From: Desulfobacterales bacterium
GTDB taxonomy: Bacteria > Desulfobacterota > Desulfobulbia > Desulfobulbales > BM004
Direction: 5' to 3'
NCBI GenBank assembly: GCA_030621655.1
Contig: JAUXHH010000085.1
Coordinates: 1-7,048, forward strand
DNA: 7,048 nt
In this document: positions 1 through 5,565 of the stretch, piece after piece
Layout: each line of letters starts with the position of its first letter
Numbering within the stretch: position 1 is the stretch's first letter
Position numbers and translations under genes: made by a program
The notes under the pieces: generated by a model
Told to the model about the DNA's origin: nothing
The model's database searches: none
What the model saw: only the letters and a program-made list of their open reading frames with translations

Positions 1-1
1 C

Positions 2-1045
2 TGGATGGTGGCAAACAATAAAAACATGCTCAAGCCCTGCGCCATGCCAAAGGACAAAAAAGTTGCCATCGTCGGCTCCGGCCCTGCCGGCATGGCCTGC
101 GCTTTCTACCTGGCCCACGAAGGCTATCATTCCACAATATATGAAAGCTTGCCTGCCTTCGGCGGCATGTTAACTGTAGGCATACCCGCTTACCGGCTGC
201 CCCGTGATATAATCAATGCGGAGTTTGCTGCCCTGGTTAACTGTGGAGTAGAAATACTCAATAATGTCACCATAGGCAAGGACAAGACCCTGCAGGAGCT
301 AAAAGATGAAGGTTTTGGTGCAGTGTTTATAGGCATCGGAGCCCATGCCAGCCGCAAACTGGGGATTGATGGCGAAGACCTTAAAGGAGTCATGCACGGT
401 GTTGATTATCTTCGGCGTGTGAACCTGGGAGAAGCTCTAAACCTTGGCCGTAATGTTGTCGTGGTCGGTGGCGGCAACGTAGCCATTGACGTAGCCAGGA
501 CAGCCCTGCGTACAGGCTCTGACAAGGTTTTTATTCTTTACCGCCGCACCAAGAAAGAGATGCCTGCCTCACAGGCTGAAATCCATCACCTTGAAGAAGA
601 AGGGGTAAAAGTTGAATTCCTCGCTGCCCCGGTGAAAATTCATGGTGAAAACGGAAAACTGACAAAGATTGAATGTATCCGTATGAAACTGGGCGAATGT
701 GATGCATCCGGGCGCTGCAGGCCGGTGCCGATTGCTGATTCCAATTTCATGATCGAAGCTGATGCCATAATCCCGGCAATCAGCCAGGATGTGCAGCATA
801 TAGAAAATCCGCAAATCGAGATTGAACTTTCACGGTGGAGCACCTTCGTGGTGGATGAGGTTACCATGCAGTCATCGGTTGACTGGATCTTTGCCGGCGG
901 CGACGCCGTGCTTGGTCCCCAGACTGCTGCCAAGGCTGCCTACCAGGGCAAAGAGGCGGCAGAATCCATCATCCGCTACCTGGAAGGCCGGGATTTAACA
1001 GAAGGTCGAATCCCTGAACCGGAAGAAGAGAAGACCAAAGAGTAA
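2..1045 (+). CDS. GltD/NfnB-like FAD- and NAD(P)-dependent oxidoreductase, 5'-partial
   Basis: This is a flavoprotein of the glutamate synthase small-subunit (GltD) superfamily, which moves electrons between NAD(P)H and an iron-sulfur partner through FAD. Numbering from the ATG at 5, the FAD Rossmann motif GSGPAG is at residues 24-29 and the acidic strand-end residue is E47. The NAD(P)-binding motif GGGNVA starts at 155. The second FAD-contacting motif, AGGDAVLGP, has its aspartate at 300. The family usually carries an N-terminal 4Fe-4S domain of about 100 or more residues before the first GxGxxG. Here the frame is open to the window edge and no ribosome binding site precedes the ATG at 5, so I treat that ATG as internal and the gene as truncated by the window. 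There is no C-terminal ferredoxin domain; the protein ends in a charged tail. A strong terminator follows 26 nt after the stop. The exact partner (glutamate synthase, NfnAB-like, hydrogenase or HdrA-type) cannot be told from this fragment. Family assignment is confident; specific function is not. Confidence 0.88.
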   Translation, partial: WMVANNKNMLKPCAMPKDKKVAIVGSGPAGMACAFYLAHEGYHSTIYESLPAFGGMLTVGIPAYRLPRDIINAEFAALVNCGVEILNNVTIGKDKTLQELKDEGFGAVFIGIGAHASRKLGIDGEDLKGVMHGVDYLRRVNLGEALNLGRNVVVVGGGNVAIDVARTALRTGSDKVFILYRRTKKEMPASQAEIHHLEEEGVKVEFLAAPVKIHGENGKLTKIECIRMKLGECDASGRCRPVPIADSNFMIEADAIIPAISQDVQHIENPQIEIELSRWSTFVVDEVTMQSSVDWIFAGGDAVLGPQTAAKAAYQGKEAAESIIRYLEGRDLTEGRIPEPEEEKTKE

Positions 1046-1071
1046 ATCAGATTTTAATAATTACTTATAAG

Positions 1072-1108
1072 GGCCGGGCACCACAGGTGTCCGGCCTTTT
1101 TTGTTTTT
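1072..1108 (+). terminator. Rho-independent terminator after the GltD-like gene
   Basis: The left arm GGCCGGGCACC (1072-1082) pairs with the right arm GGTGTCCGGCC (1086-1096), giving ten Watson-Crick pairs and one G-U. The loop is ACA. A run of six T (1097-1102), one G and five more T follows. This is a textbook intrinsic terminator and separates the GltD-like gene from the PilZ gene. Confidence 0.93.
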
Positions 1109-1209
1109 AAATATTTATAGAGACAGCTCGCCCGGGTTTCTCACAACTCTCTATCTCAGCCTTGCAACAACGACAGTTTATGGCCCCTGTATCATCTTTC
1201 TATGCATTT

Positions 1210-1238
1210 TTGACCATACGGGCAGTATAAAATAATAT
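1210..1238 (+). promoter_or_regulatory. Candidate sigma-70-type promoter for the PilZ gene
   Basis: TTGACC at 1210-1215 (5 of 6 to the -35 consensus) lies 17 bp before TAATAT at 1233-1238 (4 of 6 to the -10 consensus), in AT-rich DNA. It would start transcription near 1245, giving a leader of about 54 nt before the ATG at 1299. The strong terminator just upstream means the PilZ gene needs its own promoter. A 6-bp inverted repeat ATAATT-ATG-AATTAT (1249-1263) sits right after the predicted start and could be an operator or simply AT-rich sequence. The remainder of the gap (1109-1209) shows nothing I recognise. Confidence 0.5.
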
Positions 1239-1298
1239 AGACATATCGATAATTATGAATTATTATTTATAAATAAAGAATTTTTCAGGAGTAGCAAA

Positions 1299-1721
1299 AT
1301 GGCTGAAAGCTCTGAATATAATGATCGCCGTCTCCATCAGCGATCGCCAATATCAAGCGGTGTGATTGCTGTCCTTATTACATCCAGCCCGGAAATCATC
1401 GGTACAGTCAGTGATATCTCTTTAGGTGGCGCCAAAATCACCTACCATGATCCCAAAAACAGAGACGTTGATTATTCCAAACTTAAAGTCGACCTCATTT
1501 CTGATGACCGTTTTGTAGAGGCAATTCCTTGCAGCAATGCCTGGGACCGGTCTGTTGAGACCGAAGATTTTTTAGCAGCTGACGACTTGAGACAGTGCGG
1601 TATTCAATTTGTCGGGCTGAACCCGAATCAGTTATTCCTGTTAAGGGGCTTCATTAACCGTTGCGCCACCCCCAAACATGCGCAGCCCAGTCCTGACGTT
1701 TCTTTCGTCTCTAATCAATAA
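1299..1721 (+). CDS. Single-domain PilZ protein (putative cyclic-di-GMP receptor)
   Basis: A 140-residue protein made of essentially one PilZ domain. Both signature c-di-GMP-binding motifs are visible: the RxxxR motif (R11 and R15, in RRLHQR) and, on the first strand region, DxSxxG (D39, S41, G44, in SDISLGG). A later strand, CGIQFVGL, fits the end of the beta barrel. It is followed by a short helix, LFLLRGFINRC, and a polar tail of about 18 residues. No signal peptide or membrane segment is seen, so it should be cytoplasmic. In the family, ligand binding lets the protein act on a partner controlling motility, polysaccharide or transcription; no partner gene adjoins it, so the output is unknown. 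The start is well supported: CAGGAG at 1286-1291 lies 7 nt upstream of the ATG. The gene stands alone, between a terminator upstream and a convergent gene downstream. The c-di-GMP binding call is inference from intact motifs. Confidence 0.9.
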   Translation: MAESSEYNDRRLHQRSPISSGVIAVLITSSPEIIGTVSDISLGGAKITYHDPKNRDVDYSKLKVDLISDDRFVEAIPCSNAWDRSVETEDFLAADDLRQCGIQFVGLNPNQLFLLRGFINRCATPKHAQPSPDVSFVSNQ

Positions 1722-1725
1722 GAAA

Positions 1726-1773
1726 TTTTCACCTGTGAAAACCTGAAAGGCGAACCATTGTGCCTTGATCAGG
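1726..1773. terminator. Hairpin region between convergent PilZ and methyltransferase genes
   Basis: Two inverted repeats lie in the 61-bp convergent gap. TTTTCAC (1726-1732) and GTGAAAA (1735-1741) are separated by only CT. CCTGAAAGGC (1742-1751) pairs with GCCTT (1762-1766) and TCAGG (1769-1773) around a two-base bulge. Read on the minus strand, the second hairpin is followed by TTTTC, so it could end transcription of the methyltransferase unit. On the plus strand the T tract is poor. The role as a two-way terminator is inferred. Confidence 0.42.
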
Positions 1774-1782
1774 GTAATAATT

Positions 1783-2451
1783 CTATACATGATTCTTCCG
1801 CACTACGATAACTGCAAACCCTGCATGTTCATCAAGAATATCTTTGGGGGGTTCATTTTGCTCTACGCACCCAGGGGCCTGGTATAAAGTTGACCTGTAC
1901 TCCACAATACTCATATTTGCATTGGCCAACCACTTACGTAAAGTTTCTATAGTATAAAAACGGGCATATTTATAAAGGGGATGATCTGCCTTTTTCTTGG
2001 TAGTCAGGCTTCTACCCCATGCACTTTCAGAAGGAATCATGCCGATGATCAGATGCCCATCCTCTTTTAGAGCTCTAGAGCATTCCCGTAATATTTTTTG
2101 AGGATCTAAAGCAAAACACAGGGTAAAGAGCACATATATCGTACCAATTATCCTGTCTCTTACAGGCAGCTGCTCTCCAAAAGCCTGACAACACCCTATC
2201 CCCCTTTTGGAAGCAAGCGCGAGCGGTGCCCAGGCCGGGTCGATACCAAAGGAAACTCCCAGGGTCTTGGCAAAACGGCCCGGCCCTACGCCTATCTCCA
2301 TCTTCGGATCATCCATTTCAACATGCAGAGATCTTAAGGCAGTCATTTCTGTCTCATAAACCAGGCTATCCTCAAACCAACTATCGTACTCTTCCGCATG
2401 ATCATGGAATGCTTGTGGGGCCTGATATTTATCAATTTCTTTTTCTGTCAT
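1783..2451 (-). CDS. Class I SAM-dependent methyltransferase (Methyltransf_11-like)
   Basis: A 222-residue soluble protein with a Rossmann-type methyltransferase core. The N-terminal segment has the YDSWF signature (22-26) seen in many small-molecule methyltransferases. Motif I is EIGVGPGRF (52-60), the SAM-binding glycine loop. Motif II ends in the acidic residue of GIDP (D71). The AFGEQLP segment (90-96) and VLFTLCFALDPQKILRECSRALKEDGHLIIG complete the usual fold. The canonical aspartate of the 'FD' before the motif IV strand is glycine here (G103), an oddity to note. The substrate cannot be read from sequence; this family methylates quinones, lipids and many other small molecules. It starts 27 nt after the stop of the M48 protease gene on the same strand, so the two are probably co-transcribed. 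No strong Shine-Dalgarno precedes the ATG (only GGA about 10 nt away), consistent with translation following the upstream gene. Fold assignment is confident, function unknown. Confidence 0.85.
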   Translation of the reverse strand: MTEKEIDKYQAPQAFHDHAEEYDSWFEDSLVYETEMTALRSLHVEMDDPKMEIGVGPGRFAKTLGVSFGIDPAWAPLALASKRGIGCCQAFGEQLPVRDRIIGTIYVLFTLCFALDPQKILRECSRALKEDGHLIIGMIPSESAWGRSLTTKKKADHPLYKYARFYTIETLRKWLANANMSIVEYRSTLYQAPGCVEQNEPPKDILDEHAGFAVIVVRKNHV

Positions 2452-2478
2452 GCAATCGTGTCCATAACATCTCTTTTT

Positions 2479-3735
2479 TCAGGCATTATTTGCCTCTACA
2501 GATAAAATTCTCTTCACCCTCTGCACCAGGGGTGGATGGCTGTAGTAAACTGCTGCATACAATGGATGCGGATGCAGATTGGCCAAATTGTCCTTTCCAA
2601 GTTTAATTAAGGCATCTGCCATTGGCCCAGGGGTTCCGGTTAACTGCAGGGCAAAATTGTCGGCTTCAACCTCGTGCCGGCGGGAGATATATGCCATGAA
2701 AGGCCTGAGTGGGAATAATGCAAGAGTGCCGAGAAAGACAGCCAATAGAAGTTTTGCATGTATGGTTGAGATGTCCAGCATAAAAATATCTGCAAGTACG
2801 TCTCCTGCTGTCAGCTTATAAGCTAAATAAAATCCGAACAGTCCTATGGTTTGGCTGAAAACAAGCATCTTTAAAATATGTTTCTTCTTCCAATGCCCAG
2901 CTTCATGAGCCAGGATGGCTATTATTTCGTCATCCACATGATTCGCCAGCAAGGTATCAAACAGGACAATTCTCTTTACATGGCCTATGCCTGTGAAATA
3001 GGCATTGCTGTGACTGTTTCTTTTGGATGCATCCATGGAAAACACCCTGTTAATCTTCAAGCCCGTTTGGGCCATAGTCTCTTTAATGCGCCCTTCCAAG
3101 GATGTATCTTCCATGGGCTTGAACTTATTAAACAGAGGTTCAATAACATATGGCGAAATGTACAACAGGAAGATACTGAAGAACAAAAAGAAAACCCAAC
3201 CTGCCAACCACCATAAATCGGGCAGAGCCCGGATCAACCACAACAGCACATACAACAGAAAGCCCAACAGCAGGGTATTCAAAATCAGCGACTTTATAAG
3301 ATCCTTCACCCAGAGTGCTGGAGTCTGATTCGTAAATCCAAAGCGTTTTTCAATGGAAAAAGTATTATAGAGGGAAAATGGTATGTTAATAAGAGTTTCC
3401 CCATATATGAGCACCATAAAGAATATGACCCCTGAAACTACCGGAGACCAACCCCGCTCTGCAATAAAACTGTTAAGCCAGTTCAGCAACCCGCCAAAGA
3501 GAAACAAAACGGTGACAGCCATTGAAACAACTGCTGCAATTCGAGCTACACGGCCATGTTCAACCGTGTAGTCCCGTATTCTCATCAGTGTTGAACTATC
3601 AACATGCTTTTCAAAACCCGGCGGAACTTCTGCTCCATGCGCAGCAAGATATTTAAGGTTGATAATGGCAAGAAACTGCTCTGCTGCCTCTACAACCAGA
3701 TACAATAACAGTAAGATAAATAATAGATATTCCAA
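2479..3735 (-). CDS. M48-family (Ste24/CAAX prenyl protease 1-like) membrane zinc metalloprotease
   Basis: A 418-residue polytopic membrane protease. Hydrophobic helices are seen near residues 2-26, 64-86, 97-119, 147-170, 175-198, 288-306 and 326-345. The zinc-binding HEAGH is at 277-281, with the catalytic Glu at 278. The third zinc ligand is E357 in HEVEADNFA. The C-terminal SHPPLVQR (from residue 399) and the N-terminal FSIEKRFGFTNQTP (from about 126) are Ste24 hallmarks. Length matches the family's usual 400-430 residues, so it appears intact. Eukaryotic Ste24 removes residues from prenylated proteins; bacterial members have few known substrates and are often assigned to membrane-protein quality control. 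The start is decided by sequence: an in-frame stop lies at 3751-3753, there is no ATG until residue 51, and TTG at 3735 is the only common start codon between the stop and the first helix. It is transcribed divergently from metF and leads the protease-methyltransferase unit. Confidence 0.93.
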   Translation of the reverse strand: MEYLLFILLLLYLVVEAAEQFLAIINLKYLAAHGAEVPPGFEKHVDSSTLMRIRDYTVEHGRVARIAAVVSMAVTVLFLFGGLLNWLNSFIAERGWSPVVSGVIFFMVLIYGETLINIPFSLYNTFSIEKRFGFTNQTPALWVKDLIKSLILNTLLLGFLLYVLLWLIRALPDLWWLAGWVFFLFFSIFLLYISPYVIEPLFNKFKPMEDTSLEGRIKETMAQTGLKINRVFSMDASKRNSHSNAYFTGIGHVKRIVLFDTLLANHVDDEIIAILAHEAGHWKKKHILKMLVFSQTIGLFGFYLAYKLTAGDVLADIFMLDISTIHAKLLLAVFLGTLALFPLRPFMAYISRRHEVEADNFALQLTGTPGPMADALIKLGKDNLANLHPHPLYAAVYYSHPPLVQRVKRILSVEANNA

Positions 3736-3746
3736 GATAATTATAT

Positions 3747-3752
3747 TCCTTT
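3747..3752 (-). promoter_or_regulatory. Shine-Dalgarno for the M48 protease gene (TTG start)
   Basis: On the minus strand AAAGGA lies 11 nt before the TTG at 3735, a little farther than ideal. With the in-frame stop overlapping its upstream side, it supports the non-ATG start. Confidence 0.55.
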
Positions 3753-3892
3753 ATTGAGTACCTGTTTCATCTTTGCTTAAATAGTATTAATATATACGTA
3801 TAAATACGTACCTGGAAAAATTTTTCGAAGCAGCTTTTCAGACAAGTAGGAACTGAATACAGGAATCAAGCCTCAAGTTCAAGTTTAAAACC

Positions 3893-3916
3893 AGGAGTCT
3901 GTCGAAACATTCTCTT
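3893..3916 (+). promoter_or_regulatory. Distant Shine-Dalgarno with possible hairpin before metF
   Basis: AGGAG at 3893-3897 is the only good ribosome binding site, but it sits 19 nt from the ATG at 3917. The five bases directly before the ATG, CTCTT (3912-3916), can pair with AGGAG (one G-U). Inside, TGT (3900-3902) pairs with ACA (3907-3909) around a CGAA loop, with a 2x2 mismatch between the two stems. The structure would hide the Shine-Dalgarno. It is short and may be chance. Confidence 0.3.
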
Positions 3917-5482
3917 ATGGAAGATCACAATTCAAAACTGCGCCGTTCTCTCAAAGATCCTGATGAATTTACCCTGACATTTGAACTCGTCCCGGGACGG
4001 GGAGGCAGGACACAGGAAATCAACAGGATCGTCAATCTGGCGAAAGATATTGCTGCAGACGGGCGTTTTCAGGCCCTCAGCATTACAGAAAATGCCGGAG
4101 GGCAACCCGCCCTCTCTCCAGAAACTCTTGGTACAGAAATTCTGGCCATGGGCTCCGAAGTAATTATCCATCTTTCCTGCAAGGATAAGAACAGGAACCA
4201 GATGGAGTCGTTGCTTTTTGGCTGGGACAGGCATAATTTGCATAACCTGCTTGTTATTGCCGGCGACTATCCCAAGGAAGGTTACTGCGGTTATCCAAAA
4301 CCTGTATTCGACCTTGATACGATTCATGCCCTTGACATGCTCTCCGGGATGAATAACAAGGGGAGGGACTTCCTCAAAAATGAAGGACGTGGCGAGCAAG
4401 AGACAGGCACCCCTTTTCTCAAAGGTGTAGTTGTCTCACCGTTCAAGATGCTGGAGTCCGAGCTGGTTATGCAGTATTACAAGCTGCACCGTAAAGTGGC
4501 TGCTGGAGCTGACTTTGTCATAACGCAGTTGGGGTATGATGCTCGAAAATTCCATGAACTTCTGCAATATATGAAATCGAATCAGCTTAATATCCCGGTC
4601 CTCGGCAATGTTTTTATCCCGAGCCTGAAGGTGGTTGAACTCATGTACGAGGGCAAGCTGCCGGGCTGTCTCATTCCTGACTCCTTATATGAACAGATCC
4701 AATGGGAGGCTCGCACTGCAGACAAAGGCAAAAAGGCCAGGCTTGTGCGGGCGGCCAAACTACTGGCGGTTTTAAAGGGCCTGGGATATGACGGCGCTCA
4801 TATCGGAGGGCCGGCCCTTAACTTTGAAGATATCGATGTTGTGCTCTCCCAGGCCGACCAGATGGTTTCGGACTGGCAGAGCCTCATTCCTGATCTCTCT
4901 TTTTGTCCGCCGGACACATTCCACTATTATGAAAAAGACCATGAAACAGGCCTCAATACTCCAAGAGAAACAATAAGAGTTCGGAAAAAGCCTCCCTGGA
5001 TTTCAGCTTATTCTTTTGCACACTGGGTCCACGAAGTGTCTTTCGTGCCTGAGGGGCGTCTCTATGAGTTCTGTAAAAAAGCATGCCTTCGTTTGGATGA
5101 AACGAAAATGAGAGGCCCCCTTTCCACCTTTGAATATATAACCAAAGCAGCCCTCTTTGGTTGCCTGAACTGCGGAGACTGCACACTGGAAGAATTGGCT
5201 TTTCTCTGTCCCCAATCCCGCTGCGCCAAATATCTTTTGAACGGTCCTTGTGGCGGCAGTCATAAAGGCTGGTGTGAGGTTTACCCCGGCAAAAAACGCT
5301 GTGTGTATGTTCTGGCCTATGACAGGCTCAAGCCTTATGGCCTGGAAAATAAATTCAAAAACGGCTTTGTCCCTCCCAGAAACTGGTCTCTGAATAACAC
5401 ATCTTCATGGGTTAATTTTTACCGCGGGCTGGATAATTTTTCTATATCAGACGACAAATCCTCCTCTTGCACAAAAAAATAA
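3917..5482 (+). CDS. metF: Methylenetetrahydrofolate reductase with fused MetV-type C-terminal domain
   Basis: The N-terminal part (about residues 15-325) is a MetF TIM barrel that reduces 5,10-methylene-THF to 5-methyl-THF using FAD. FELVPGRG carries the catalytic-type Glu (E23), VIAGDYP contains the folate/flavin-region Asp (D117), and VITQLGYD holds the substrate-binding Gln (Q204). The C-terminal part (about 365-485) matches the MetV/MTHFR C-terminal family. It is cysteine-rich, with C416, C419, C422, C431, C436, C445, C453 and C462, including GCLNCGDC and GPCGG, and probably binds zinc or an iron-sulfur cluster. In acetogens MetV is usually a separate subunit that MetF needs for activity; here both are on one 521-residue chain. 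This points to the methyl branch of a Wood-Ljungdahl pathway or to anaerobic methionine synthesis, with electrons from something other than plain NADH possible. ATG 3917 is the first usual start after an in-frame stop at 3854-3856. The purF gene follows 83 bp on. Confidence 0.93.
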   Translation: MEDHNSKLRRSLKDPDEFTLTFELVPGRGGRTQEINRIVNLAKDIAADGRFQALSITENAGGQPALSPETLGTEILAMGSEVIIHLSCKDKNRNQMESLLFGWDRHNLHNLLVIAGDYPKEGYCGYPKPVFDLDTIHALDMLSGMNNKGRDFLKNEGRGEQETGTPFLKGVVVSPFKMLESELVMQYYKLHRKVAAGADFVITQLGYDARKFHELLQYMKSNQLNIPVLGNVFIPSLKVVELMYEGKLPGCLIPDSLYEQIQWEARTADKGKKARLVRAAKLLAVLKGLGYDGAHIGGPALNFEDIDVVLSQADQMVSDWQSLIPDLSFCPPDTFHYYEKDHETGLNTPRETIRVRKKPPWISAYSFAHWVHEVSFVPEGRLYEFCKKACLRLDETKMRGPLSTFEYITKAALFGCLNCGDCTLEELAFLCPQSRCAKYLLNGPCGGSHKGWCEVYPGKKRCVYVLAYDRLKPYGLENKFKNGFVPPRNWSLNNTSSWVNFYRGLDNFSISDDKSSSCTKK

Positions 5483-5492
5483 ATTGTCAGCA

Positions 5493-5520
5493 TTGAACAT
5501 TCCTAAAAAAGAGGTATATT
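5493..5520 (+). promoter_or_regulatory. Candidate promoter for purF
   Basis: TTGAAC at 5493-5498 lies 16 bp before TATATT at 5515-5520 (5 of 6 to the -10 consensus), placing a start near 5527 and a leader of about 40 nt. Overlapping short inverted repeats follow: TTCAA-AG-TTGAA (5528-5539) and AGTTG-AAC-CAACT (5533-5545). They could be an operator. No convincing terminator separates metF from purF, so read-through is also possible. Confidence 0.35.
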
Positions 5521-5565
5521 GACCCCTTTCAAAGTTGAACCAACTCATTGAGTATCAAATAGAAT

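Larger units (their letters stand above)
3736..3916. promoter_or_regulatory. Divergent promoter/operator region between the M48 gene and metF
   Basis: This 181-bp AT-rich gap must hold promoters for both directions. TATACGTATA (3793-3802) is a perfect palindrome, and its core TACGTA recurs at 3805-3810, exactly 10 bp from the first copy at 3795-3800. This same-face spacing would suit a repressor binding in tandem. A perfect 12-bp palindrome GAAAAATTTTTC lies at 3815-3826. Promoter hexamers are ambiguous: on the plus strand TTGAGT (3754-3759) with TAAATA (3778-3783) is one weak option. On the minus strand several TATAWT-like stretches lie around 3785-3802. I therefore call the region but no single promoter. 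Confidence 0.5.

Noticed and set aside
5..7. ATG at 5 as the true start of the GltD-like gene
   Set aside because: Only four bases precede it, there is no Shine-Dalgarno, the frame is open to the edge, and the family normally has an N-terminal Fe-S domain before the FAD motif.
1109..1209. Possible small gene or RNA between the terminator and the PilZ promoter
   Set aside because: I found no open frame with a ribosome binding site and no convincing fold.
2878..3328. Plus-strand open frames of 112 and 101 codons inside the M48 gene
   Set aside because: They overlap the HEAGH protease frame on the opposite strand, whose motifs are clear, and have no ribosome binding site of their own.
3867..3883. 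Three CAAG repeats before metF
   Set aside because: They are four-base units at uneven spacing (7 and 6), within chance expectation.
3932..4399. 155-codon open frame antisense to metF
   Set aside because: It is a shadow of the MTHFR barrel coding sequence; its translation has no domain-like pattern and no start context.
5508..5529. AAAGAGG ... CCCCTTT hairpin as a metF terminator
   Set aside because: It has only six pairs with a mismatch in the middle, an AT-rich base and no T run outside the stem, so it is too weak to call.
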